DNA from: Clitopilus passeckerianus
Lineage: Eukaryota; Basidiomycota; Agaricomycetes; Agaricales; Entolomataceae
Direction: 5' to 3'
Assembly: GCA_944990035.1 (NCBI GenBank)
Contig: CALYLX010000016.1
Span: 124,001-188,000 of the forward strand
DNA: 64,000 nucleotides
Shown piece after piece: positions 46,767 through 58,900 of this stretch. A program made the translations under genes and the position numbers. The notes below the pieces were generated by a model. That model made no database searches. It worked only from the letters and a program-made list of their open reading frames with translations, and was not told the DNA's origin. Numbering within the stretch: position 1 is the first letter of the stretch; each line of letters opens with the position of its first letter.

Positions 46767-49700
46767 CCCCGGTACACACGTGGCTCGCCGTCAATATAGG
46801 TATAGCCCTAACCGGACTTTCTTCAGGGCTGAACCTTTCTTTACAGCTTCCCCTTCGCTTTAACATCTAATATTCTATCCGACTCCCCTCGCTTGCAAAC
46901 GCAATTACCACCGACGTTAGAAAATATCAAGTCGCATATATCAATACAGGAGCTCGATTTCACTCATCAAGCACGATTACATTCAATTCAAGCAATCACT
47001 CGCATCTGATCAATAACAATACATCCTTGGCCGCTATTTCGGAAGAAGTCGTCTTTAATCGCAAGTATCTCTTATAATACGCACCGCTCGCCGCTTTTTG
47101 CTATCATTCCTTCATCTCCAACGTCATCAATCTCGCATTTCAAGTTTATTATCGTCAGCCCCGCACGCGCTTTGCATTCCTGCATTTTGTACATCACTAC
47201 ATATACACTCGTGCTGTCTGTTTTCAGGTTGTCCTGCTGTCCGGTATCGCATTAACCGAATGGACTTCTAAAAGGTTACCGCTGTTATACATGTATTTGT
47301 TCTGTCTCCCATGCCTTAGCACCCACGCTAGTATTATAATAGCACTATCATCAATATCGAATATCATGTTGTCAAACCTTGTATTAGAGTTGATATAAGT
47401 TGTTCAAGTTCTCTGGGCTGCAACCGTGTTTAGCTTATCGCTGTCCTATGATTCGCTCTGCCTCCACTCCGTTGAACTCATGGACCAAGCCACCCAGTGT
47501 GGTATCAGGGGCAACCTTTTAAGCACGCGCGTTGGAACCTTCCGTCACTTTTCGTATACCGTTGCACATCGCATGATTGAATGCAGTAAAATGTGCGTTT
47601 AAACTCCTAGAACAGCTATTTCTGTCATCCCAGGTCCAAACGTGGGTTTCTCCACTGCCCAGCAATCCCACTCAATTGAATTAGACGATCATTCGAACCA
47701 TTTAGATGCCGTTCGGCGTTATTAACAGTGCTCAGATGCAGCTTTCACGAGATGGCCTAGGCTGGGTTCTTATCTTAATCTAGGGTAACCGAGGTCACCT
47801 CTTTGGACATGCTGGCGGTAACCTGGTTAGCTTCCTGAATAAGGCTAGGCTACTATTAGCTCAAAAGCCTCCGTTTTGTATTTATTTATGCATCTCGCGG
47901 GTTCGGAGAGTGGGACATATACCGACAGGCCGGTGGCCTTGTTCCATTGGAGGTAAACGTGCATCATCATCATTGGATTACCGACGAGGGTTCTTGCATT
48001 TCGTCAGGATCGGTGCAAGGGCGATCAGGAGAGCAGCCTATTATAAACCTTAGGCCTTATCACTCACTCTCGGCACGAAAACACGCAGTTAGATAGCTCT
48101 TGTTTCCGTGAGATCTTCCGTGGAGGTCTGCTGGAGCGACGTATTCGTTCAATAGGACCCGAATGACGATTTTTGGATGGCAAACCGAACCAGGTTTGGA
48201 ATTCGATATTACAGGACGCATCACGTAGAAATCGCTGTCCAAGGAGCCTTGACGGATCTGCAACCCTGAAGTGTTTTAATTGAGGGGCACGAGCACGATT
48301 CAAAGCGGGTTCATTGAATCGTTGGACTAGAAAATCCTTCGGTCTGTTCGGGTTGAGTCCGTTCGTGAAAACAGGATAATTCAATTGAATGTATGGCCAT
48401 TTACATGGATTTACGTGTAGCAGTCAGAGAACGTAACATACAGAATGCTGCCAAATAGCCGTCCGACGAAATGGAATGCATAAAAGAGTTTGAAGAGGTC
48501 GTGACGAGACGTATGTAGACCCTGTGAAGCGACCCCCGATGCGATCCCGCCAGGCACTTCAGCCATCCCACCTATCAATGAGTCGGAAACCTTCCGAAGA
48601 GACGTTTGATTTCTATCATTATAATACCTCCCGCAATCGGGAACGGAATGCGGTGGCAGTGGGCCATCCGCGATGCCGTTAGGATTCAGGTTGGATCAGG
48701 CGACGAGCTGACAATGACATCGACAATGTGGGATCGGATCGAGACGATGGGCAGAGTGTCGACCAGGTATGTATATGGATTTGGAGGGCATTCGCCCCGA
48801 ATAACATGTGCTGTTCTCTGGGCTCGGTGTCGACACGTGTACGGGGACTGCTGATATGCTCCCTCGTTGCCGTCGGGAGTGTGGAGTCGCCCAGTCGATG
48901 ATCATACCTGGATCAGAAAAAAGTTTACAGGGCGTCCCTCGCTTGAAGCAAACAAAGAGGCAAAGTCAAGCCAGGTCAGTGCGGCCAGACCTCAAGTAAT
49001 AAACGTGCACATATGGCAAGAATCATCAGTAAAAGGTCAGGAAGACTCCACAAAGAACGTGTTTGATGTAGAGTGTGTGACTGATAGACAGCTGAAATTT
49101 CTACAACAGCCGGCGAGCTCTTCTCGCCAATTAGACCCATCTGGAGAGAAACAAATACGGGGGAGGTGGCAGATTAAAGCAGCCTCCTCGTTGAATGACG
49201 CCTCGGAAGGTTCAAATTTACTGCATCTGCGTTCACAACGCGTCGTAGAATTCTGAGCAGAAGGAGCGTCGTCAACACGTTCAAAATCGGAGAGTTGAAT
49301 GGGCGAAATCGTGGTACAAATCAACCTGAGGTTCAGTCGAATAACAATTGCCTAATCGAACAAGCCTTTCTAACAAAAAGGGGGACAACACCTGCCCAGT
49401 CAGGAGACTATCTAAATCAGTCGTTTAACTATTTATTTACACTGGATATAAGGAACAATACAATAGCGGATGATCCCGTAGCCACACAATGCATCTGAGC
49501 ACAGGATTCTGTAGGTTTAGGAGCAAATGACCCTGATATCGACCACTACAATCGTCATCTTGTGAGAAATTGAGTGGCGAATTTCGGGAGTTGGAGAATC
49601 GGATTAGGATTGCCCTTGAAGCGACCCCCTCGGACCATCATTAGTCCAGAAATGCCCCGACAGTCTGCCCGTTTGCTTTCTAGGCCCGAGCTTCTCGAAA

Positions 49701-51262
49701 ACAATACACAAGTAGGCGGGCTCGCAGAGACCGTGTAATCTACCTCTGTGATTTTGAATTGTGCCCGTATCTGCAGAAGTGGAACGGCCGATGGGGAACC
49801 GACACAGGTACCCAACCGAAGCTCAGTAGATTTCTGATGAATACAGTTTAAGAGGTTGATGGTTCAAGCGTGCCATTCGCAGAAGCACGCCGACACCAAG
49901 ACCGAATGGAGAGTGTTAATTCAGGCGTGTAGAAATGTCACAAACTTGAAAGCATGATCGGTTCAAGCCATTCATTCGTTCGGAATAAATGCGGATTTTT
50001 ACCAGTATCAACCAGTGGCCACAACGAGTACCACCGCAGCAGCGTGGGGTATAATATAATGATAGGGAAGGAACCCGCGAAGAAAATCAGTGGCACACGA
50101 AGAACCATTTGAAACTTGATAGCTCGATCATGATCAAGTCGTGAAAAATGTGAAGAGTCCAGTTGGTTCTGCCATAGTAGTGCTACGTGCAGTGCAGCCT
50201 GCGCAGGTGCGACGGCTTCCTCGGGCGCTTGGAGATTTATTCAACGTCCAAGGAAAAACTAAACCGAACTGTCCATGGACCCATCGGCGATACAAGACCA
50301 GCTGACCGAAAGAAGCAAGATCGATCTAAGTGAAACCAAGGCTACAGTTCAACGTATTTTGGGACGTGGATAGGGCAAGGATTACTAGCAGAGATCGACC
50401 CATCAGCCAATTCATTCAATGAATAGTATAGCTTTTGGTGGGTGCTTGTACCCCCATCGCAAGAGATCGGAAGTGGAGCGGGATTCCTTTGAATGACGGA
50501 CTGAATTAAAATGAACCAGTGCATACAAACCATAGCTTCTTTGAATGAACCCTGTGTCATCAGAGATCTTGCCCAGTCTAAAAACAGACGCTGGCCCACC
50601 CTCGGGCCAAAGATCAGCGTTAAAGCTCCTCGTAGGTACTGTAAAGTATGGGGAGATAACCGAATAGGCAGAAGCTCAGAACCTTCTGCGGCACGCAATT
50701 GCAACGTGTAGGGTTTGAATGATGCACCCCAAGACCTGTTAATCAATTGGAATCTAGCCCGCATCACCACCAAATGGTCGAGGCCTAGGAACCTACACAA
50801 CTCGGAGAAATTTCTGTTCCTGTCCTCAATTCTCTGAAAGTGACGAAATTATGACGTTGCCTGAGAACTTTGATAGGAGAGAATAAGAGGAAGAAGCTTA
50901 GTGCCGATGATCCTTGAGTAATCGAGGCAAAGTAGATCTGGGGGTAGAAGCACAGCAGCACACGACTCGAGGATTGGGTGGAGATGGATGGAGCTGGTTG
51001 AGACCAACCTTAAACCATCATGCGAAATCAGTCTCTATTCCGTTGAGGATTTGCCCGATTTCTAAGGCCCAGACATTCTCGGAGGAACCTGAGTTGAAGG
51101 CTGAGTCCCAGAACCGAACAAGATCAGCTCGAAACTCAGCACGGTTCCAACCGATATGGCCTGCGCCATCATCCTAGGATTCCGTGCCATGGACGAATCA
51201 GTCTGGCCATACTGTCCACGAACCAAATCATGATTTTATTAACATTGGTGACTACGCGTACA
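46767..51262. other. 4.5-kb stretch without a supported gene
   Basis: The first several hundred bases are probably 3' flank of the Pumilio gene. The rest has only unrecognisable open frames, the longest on the minus strand at 50342-50800 without an early ATG. No mobile-element hallmarks were seen. Confidence 0.4.
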
Positions 51263-53683
51263 TTACAGAAACACGCCAACAATATCTTTCTTCTTGACAT
51301 TCGACTCCCGCACCTTCCTCCACTTCGGGGTCTTATGGCCAGGATCCCACTGAAAAAGTATCGTATGTGCAATCTGGGGGACAAAATCATCACCAGTCCC
51401 TACTCTAATCGTTCAGAGAAGAAAGCGCTTACACAGTCCTCCCACATCATCGCCAATCCAGACCTCATGATATCCGGACAGTTCAGACAAGTCAATCTGA
51501 AGTCTTCTTCTGCCTGAGTCCACATCATATCCTCCTCGTCGAGTTTGGCAGGGTTCTCCTCATAAATCTGTATGGCAAACATCGAGGCCTGACTTGCTTG
51601 CTCATGTACCTGGAACGGATGCGGCAACTTCAAGAAGGGACACCCATCGTCAAGATGCTTGATCACATTCTCCCACCCAATTAAAACCCTTCGACTCCAA
51701 GATGGCGTTGGCACCAGGACACCTGGGATCGAATGAAGTCCATGATGGCAGCCAACGCAATAGAAGATGGCAGCGGCGGAATTGGGTTTCATCTTGGGGT
51801 AGCGTTCCATGCATTTGGGAAGTGTGAGCATAGGGCATAGCTCGGCGAGGGCTGTCATCGTCTTTGGTCGCCATTTCTTCAGCAAGGCTTGAAATTTCAT
51901 CACATAGTCGTTGATGGTGTCCATATTGGGATCCTCGAAAGCAGGTTCGTGTGCGCGGAGGATGGTGTTGAAGGGCTCGTAGAGGAGAAGTTCGCCGGCA
52001 CTGGGGAAGATGCTGTCAGGTACGGGTAGTTTTGCCTGTGGATGTTTGGCGTAGTCGGCGATTGTGTTCTCGCGAAGCTCGTTATGGGTTTCTGTAATCT
52101 CGAGTTTGCGAGTCACTAGGCGATCTTGCTCGTGGCTTTCGTTTCGGTTGAAGGTGTACTCGTCCAGGTGGGAGATTATGATGGGTTTGTACTTCTTCCA
52201 CTCTACAAGAATTGTTAGTCGGTGTAAGCTTCACGGGTAAACGTGCACTTACGTCGACGTAGATCACGGAAGAGATGGCGATCATCCACGTTTAAGAGGT
52301 CCCGGAACCGATCCATTGAGGTAAGGAGGTATGCCCATGTATCGTTATGATATGTGAACCCGGTCTTTCGTTTACCCCTACACAGGAGGAGATTACGACA
52401 CGATGCATTGGTATTTTGACGAGAATATGCTTACCAGCAGGCTAATCTTGCCCTTTCGTCCTTGCTCTGCTGCACAATGAGACTTGCCATGGAATTGGTC
52501 CATATCAGACATGTGGTGTAATTCTTTGAAATATCATGAGCACCAGGTGCAGAAAACAGGAAACTGGGGCTGGAAGAACTAACCTCAACGAAATAGTTGA
52601 CAACCCATTTGATTGACGGATGTTCTTTCATCTTGTCAAGCCCTTCATCATAGTCGGAACGAAGAAATGCGACAAGATGGTCGGCAAAATCTTGTGGATC
52701 GCGTGCAATATGACGACGAAGAGGTCGATACCACACGAGACCTGCAAGGAGACGTCAATCTGGGTGCCTGGAACGGTGAAAATGCCACCTACTCTGCGTC
52801 CATTCCTCTGGGGAAAAATCGAGCGGAAAGGTAACGTACGTGGAAGCCCCTTCTATATCTAGGTCGAGCCGAGACTGCAAGAAATCCAGGCAGAACGTCT
52901 TCTCGTCAATTTCGTATTGCCAATATACGTCTCGCAGCTCGTCCTCGTCGTAGTCCATGATCTTGAGGTCTCTACAGAATCCGATATGTGAGAATAATTC
53001 TGAGTTTCGTTGGAGAGAAGGGCTCACTTTCTCTTGGCACATTGCCGGCATAGACGTCTCCTTGAGAACCAATTTGGGGGAATACATCGAGCTGGACAAT
53101 CCTGTATTATGATCAACTACGCGATTTTGGACGGCGAGCAGTTGAAAAAACCTACATCGCAGTGAAATGGCCCAAACAAGAGATCCGCCCATGGAGGGTA
53201 TTCTATGCCCATTGGCTTGTCGGGTACCTCTGGGTGGCGTTTGAAAACCAGCTGCCATAACCACGATATCTTCGGAGGAGAGAGCATGTCTTCGAGTGTG
53301 TCGGTAGAGAGGAAGATATGATAAAGGTCGATGGGATGCAGGTGGCCGAAAACCTAAAGAACTGTTAGTTCCAATACGTCGAGCCAAACGTGAAGGTTTG
53401 GACAAACCTCATAGATGATCTCGACTGGCTGGCGAAACAGTATCTTCAAGTCTTTCACGCCTCGTTTGTAGTGCTTTTTCCGCAACTGGATCATCAGAGC
53501 TTGTGACCATTCATTCCTGACTGTACTGATTTGCATGCGGCAGAAACCTGAGCACGCGACTCACTACCAACCATATTGTCGACCTGCCCAGATGTCCTCC
53601 AATTCGAGAGCGCGCCACCCTAGCTTGTATATCTCCCGAAATTCCCTGCTCTTGATCATCTGGAAAGGCAGCCGGGGTTCCAT
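51263..53683 (-). CDS. F-box protein with C-terminal cysteine motifs (copy C)
   Basis: Ten exons (53683-53572, 53520-53408, 53353-53156, 53101-53028, 52971-52793, 52741-52584, 52523-52435, 52377-52253, 52202-51433, 51373-51263) join in phase to 642 aa. It is a full-length relative of copies A and B. The start is MEPRLPFQMIKSREF; the F-box reads PVEIIYEVFGHLHPIDLYHI. The Cys cluster CPARC...RLCRQCAKRK follows. The C-terminal region has LLLYEPFNTILRAHEP, IFYCVGCHHG, QVHEQAS and RLTCLNCPDIMRSGLAMMW, ending HTILFQWDPGHKTPKWRK. The spaced Cys/His residues suggest metal binding (inference). All splice sites are GT-AG, including the intron whose counterpart in B is GC-AG. It lies 26 kb from A and B on the opposite strand. 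Substrate recognition in an SCF ligase is the likely role of the family. Confidence 0.82.
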
Positions 53684-55857
53684 GGACGTGGTGGTGCTGA
53701 CGAAAGACGCGTCAATAAACGATCAAACGCGGCGAACTGGGGCACAAAGCCAGGCAAACATTATGCCAGTGCAGCGTTCGTTCAAATGCACTATGGATGA
53801 ATAAAAGATGTAGGCTACAGAAATTTACTGACATATGTACGATATACAACGAAAGTCGAACATATAACGGGTCTATCTCCTCCGGAGTGTTGCAACGTAG
53901 TGGTTGGCGCAGAATGTCCGTATGTACGCCATGATAACGCCCGCACGCCCCTCTTGGAGTATCGTAAAGGATGATGAGCAAGATGTAGAATAAGTATATA
54001 GGTAAGTAGGTAGGTAGTACACGAGAACAAGGTGGCCAAGCAAGCAGACGCAATTACAAGAAGTTCTAGCAGTGAATCCATCGTCTTGCCAAACGCAACT
54101 CTCCAGCCAACCAACGAAGCTTTTGTATACAGCCTTGACGCTGAGTTGGACGCCAGATAGGCGCTAATGTTGTGCATGATCCGATCCCCGGCCCTCATAG
54201 GAAAGCTTGTGGTGGGACATAAGGAGGAAGAATGGCAGCTAGCGTGCGAAGGCGGAGGGGTGTAATGGAGGTCGTGGGCCTGGATGACAGGACGAGAGAA
54301 GGGAAAACTCCCGGACCTTGCAAGGGTCTCGTGGAGGCCATAACAGCCTGCTCGTTGATATTGTCTGTCGAACCTCCATCCCTAGCACGCCGCCGTTCGG
54401 CTGTTCCTCGACTCTTGGGATATGAAGGTAGCACAGAACGGCACCAAACGTTCTCAGCCCCCCTTAGGGTCATTGCATCATCATCACCCTGCACGTCGTC
54501 TGGGGTTCAAAAGGTGGTTGTTCATATATTTGTGAGCGAACATGCCAAAACGACTTCGGAGCCTTCGTTAGGAAGGGCTGACCATTGGTGGCGGCGGGGA
54601 GGGATCGCGCAGTTGTTGCGTGAAAGTGAGGTCTGGCCAGACACATGTGGGGAAGTCCCAAAGGTATGATTCCAGGAGAGGAACCTTGAGGGCTGTCGTT
54701 TCAACACCCGATGCGCCAGATTTTGCGCAGGGTGATGCATTGCCATGAATCATCCAAATGGGGGAAGCCAAGTTGATAGGCTTGGGGCGTCTTGGTAGTC
54801 CTCGTCTGGGTGACACGTATAATCTTGGCTGTCGCATCAGATTTGCAGTAGAAGGTGGAGAGGCAGGCGTAGTAGCCAATTTGCAGCCTTACTATCGGTG
54901 GGAACAATGGCATGAGGGAAGCTGTAGGGGCTGCATGAGATGCTGCCCGTCGTGTTGTGTCGCTATTTGATACGTCGATGGCAATAGCATAGGCCACTTC
55001 GATTCAAGGATCCAAGGGATCCCTCGTTAAGCGCCATAAGCGTCTTCGCCCGTCTCAGTATAATGCTTCTATAGCATTCTCAGGAGACCCGTAACCAGTT
55101 CGTGGGCTGTTCATCCATGGACAGACATGAAGTTTTGACAGAGCTTTAGGATGGTAGGGGCTGGAAGTGGGTTGGACGAGAGGGCATAGTGGCAACACCG
55201 CCCATGAAGGGTCGAAATTCACGAAGGGGGCAAGACGGAATTCGGCAAATTCCCCTCCTAAGGACCAGAGCTGTCGGGAACGGATAGATATCCGTTTCTC
55301 CCCAGTCCATCTCAATGTCGAGCTTGACTGTTCGATTATCCCATGTTCTTGTAACCTGGAAATTGAAACGCCAGGTGTCAGCTATCCGCTGCAAGGTTCA
55401 AGCTTGAAAAAAGGGACCTTACGCAACGTGCACACTACATCACGTCCTACGTGATCAGCGCATTTCCCTAAAGCCGCCGCCACACCCATCTTCTGCAGCA
55501 AAGACGATGGATGTTATGCAATACTTAGAGTCTGAAAAAAATAGACATGTTTAAGTTTGAAGAAAATCTCTGTGATGTTTCTATCACTCACCGTATCCTG
55601 TCATCGCTACTGCTCTCATTGCTGCCATGTGCTTGGGCTTGTGCGCGGTATCGAGCTTGTAAGGAGCTCACAAGCAAGCGAGAATTTGGAAACGACGTCC
55701 TGTGTGGTCGTGTTTGTTCGGATTGCAGGCTCACCGGAATTCGGCCCGAATATTGACAAACCTTGCCTCGAGGCCACACTGTGCACCTTGCTCAAAATTG
55801 AGTGTTTCCGAGTTGCATCCGTTTCACCTGAACCAATGTCACAATAAGTCGAGAAAT
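53684..55857. other. 2.2-kb stretch without a supported gene
   Basis: Upstream region of F-box copy C, followed by open frames of up to 145 codons on both strands (for example 54195-54494 and 54568-54879 on the minus strand). They overlap each other and none is recognisable. Confidence 0.4.
54000..54017. repeat. short GGTA/AGTA microsatellite
   Basis: An imperfect tetranucleotide run (AGGTAAGTAGGTAGGTAG). It is of the simple-sequence kind and has no visible function. Confidence 0.5.
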
Positions 55858-55862
55858 AAAAA
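55858..55862 (-). terminator. RNA polymerase III terminator of tRNA-Val
   Basis: On the minus strand five T residues follow the tRNA discriminator base after one further base. This is the usual Pol III stop signal. Confidence 0.75.
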
Positions 55863-55863
55863 G

Positions 55864-55937
55864 TGAGTCGACCCAGGCTCGAACTGAGGACCTTCTGTGT
55901 GTTAGACAGATGCGATAACCAACTACGCCATCGACCC
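55864..55937 (-). tRNA. tRNA-Val (AAC)
   Basis: Read on the minus strand, the 74-nt cloverleaf is complete. The acceptor stem is GGGTCGA with TCGACTC, discriminator A. The D arm has GCG/CGC with a TAGTTGGTTAT loop. The anticodon stem is TCTGT/ACAGA with loop CTAACAC, placing AAC at positions 34-36. The variable loop is AGGTC, and the T arm is CTCAG-TTCGAGC-CTGGG. There is no intron. The A box (GTAGTTGGTTATC region) and B box (GTTCGAGCC) are present, and a T5 terminator follows. It decodes GTT and, after A34 to inosine editing, other Val codons. Confidence 0.96.
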
Positions 55938-58900
55938 GCGAAAAGCTTAAATTTTGAAAATATCAGTTGCCTCCAAAGCCTGCCGACGCCTAAATGTCGT
56001 GTTTTCAATCTGCACTTCAGGGTCGAACTATCTAGCGATGTAATTATTTAAAATTCGCAATTTCCCAACTTCTCCGCCATCCGCTCGAGATTTCAAAACT
56101 TTCGTGGAGAGTGGGTACGAGTTTATCTTCTGAACCTTCGCCAAGGGGAGTAGCCATCACGATTCAACACATTACTAGTCGGCAGGAATCAATATCATTC
56201 TTTTGCCTCACCCTAAAGATGCGGAGGTCCACTGTGACGCTCAAAAATTATTTATTCTGGATCTCTTCTGACCTCGAGTCTCCCTTTGTCTCCTGATAAC
56301 CGTCATGGCCGTCTCGAACTATCCCTTCTTAACCGTTATGGGTCCACAGACACTACAGTCCGCAAGCCCCAGCGTTTGGTTATCGACGAGTAGTACCATC
56401 CTGGTCAAGCTCCCAAGGCGGCATTAAGATCAGGTACTATCCACGTCGGGGGAAGTCTAACCTCTGAAGAATCTCTCGAAAGCAATGACTCCAAGCCTTT
56501 GCCGACGCCACCGCGTCCTCGATGGAGCAAGAAGCTCAGATAGGGCGGTTGGGACTGGTTGGGATCTGCACTCCTTCGCGAGCCTATATCCCCAATTCAT
56601 ATTCTTGTTAGATTCGGAATACCTCCGGTCCCGGGCCGGAAAAATGCTTTCAGCTTGTGTGGAGATTTCCACGATTTCACCGACATGCTCTACCACACAA
56701 ACAAGGGTATGGGCCGGTCAAGTTCCTTCTGGAGGCGATACAGATTCAATATGACCCTTCTTAGTATTCTACGTGTCTCCACTCTGTCTTTTCTTTATGC
56801 ATGTGCCTCGATTAACTGGCCACGCTCTTGATCACATTGTTGATCAGGGCATTTTCTCCTGGATATAGACGCCGACAGTTCTTTTGCAATTACTCCGAGA
56901 CTCATGAGCTCAGAAGAAAAACGAAGATTTTCCATAACCGAACTTCTGGCCAAGATAGCTCGAGTCCCTTTGTGAGGCGCAAATCTATTTTGAGGGCATG
57001 ACTCCTGCTATTCATTTCCGCGCTTTTCATATTCATCCTGGTGGCGTCCGAGCATGCATGTTGAGCACAGGTCAATGATCATCGTTCCTCCACATTTGGT
57101 GCGATCGCCAACACGAGTTGATCTTATCCTGATCGTGATAGATTCCGTCTGGTGCACTTGACCTTTCGAGCGCTCAACGGTCGATGTAGAATAGGACAAT
57201 ACACTCCATTTGAACCCGTGTTTGTGGACGCCCATTTATGGGTTCGAACTAGGACAGAAGCAGCCCTTTCGGTTTCCGAGGCCTTGCTTGCTTGTGAATA
57301 TGCTGCCAGCCTACAATTTACAACTTCCTGTGAGAGGCAACCTCGCCTGTAATTCCGAAGTAACCTTATTCTTGCGGTGTTCTCCTCTTACCTCCTTAAT
57401 CCGTAGGTAGAACGCTAAACTCTTCCCCCTGGCCTGGAGCGATGCGAAGTTTTGGAGAACTGCTCCTCCGGTGAAAGGGTATTGCCAAGTGAGGCGGCGT
57501 TCTAAAACATTACTGAATACTCTGTAGGCAATAGAAGACAGCCTCATTCACGGCCCACATGATATACGTTCGAGGGGCTTTCTAGGATCGTGCTTGCTTT
57601 CAAATCGTTGTAATGGACGGGTTTCTTCGCCGCCCATTGGCCCATGTCCGACTCGGTGAATGGAAAATTCATACCAGGCGCGACCACTATTCATCCAGCG
57701 CTGCCAGCTCCAAGGTAAAAGCACTACTGCAGGGCAGCTATGCTCACTAATCGACGTATGACCAGTCATCTCCGTTTCCCATCAAATTTCTTTCAGGTTG
57801 GAGTTGGTTCAAACGGTCTGGCTTCATATTTCCAAGTAACACTAACACAGGGGCGACCGTCTCCAGAAACCTTTTCCGTTCTGCTCAAAGCTGTCCCCCA
57901 AGACGACGTTCCGTGACACCCGTTTGCATATTGTTAGGCCACTGGCATAGAGGTGGAGCCAAAAATTAATGATATGCGAAGGGGTCTGGACCGTCTGGTG
58001 CAGGCTCTGGCTCGGTCAGTTGCTCGCCTCCCTCTTCACTTCCCCTGGCTTGAGTTCCGGAAGCCTCGGTTAATCAAGAATCTCGACCCAGCTTGCGCAC
58101 AGTTGCGCACATATATTTTCCGCGATGGCCTAACAATACGCAAACGGCTGGAATGGTGACATCCGGCTAGTAACATCGCGAAAACCACATGCTGCCTCAC
58201 GATATGCTCTAGACGTTCCCATGGTCAAGCGTGTGAGGATTTGACCGCATTTCATTCTATTATCATCCACGATCGTGACTCACCGCCAGTACCGGCTATG
58301 AGTCGATCAACCATCACTTTAATTTGCTGAGAATATTCATGCAATTTGCGCCATTGAAAACTTTCCACCTCCTCTTCCCTGCGGTGTAGCGGCTCGGATG
58401 CGCCGAGTATCTTCACAACTACGAAATCCGATAGTCCGTAACATAGGGAATAATTCATTGTACTTCTGGTGGCGAGAGGCAAGTCCCATCCGGGATTTAA
58501 TAGAACTGAGTGATCGAAAGATAGGTTAGCGTGGAAGCAGGGCCTCATGGTTATCATAGGCTAGTCCAAGTAAGTCGAACAATCCGATCTTTTTGATGAA
58601 AAGGGGCAGAGCGTGGTGATTCTATTTGACGGGAACACACTACCATCTATTTTCTTGTACAAGGAATCAACACGCTGTGCCCAGAAGCTCGATGATGGCA
58701 GGAGAGGAACCTGAATGTGGAAAAACCGGACGGTCAGCCTCCAGTCCTTAGTTATAATTGGGTTTCAAGCGGCATTGGCGAGCCCGGAAGTTTCCGCTGA
58801 CCCAACGTCTCCTTCTCTAAAAAATGCTTCCGCCCAAGATACTCCGTGCATGACAGGTGTGTTTGAAGGAACATGTCAACGACTAACGGCACCCTGATGC

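Noticed and set aside
50342..50800. 152-codon minus-strand open frame
   Set aside because: It begins without an ATG, has no flanking exons in phase, and its sequence resembles nothing known.
54195..54997. Three overlapping minus-strand open frames of about 100 codons
   Set aside because: They lie in different frames over the same DNA, without consistent junctions or homology.
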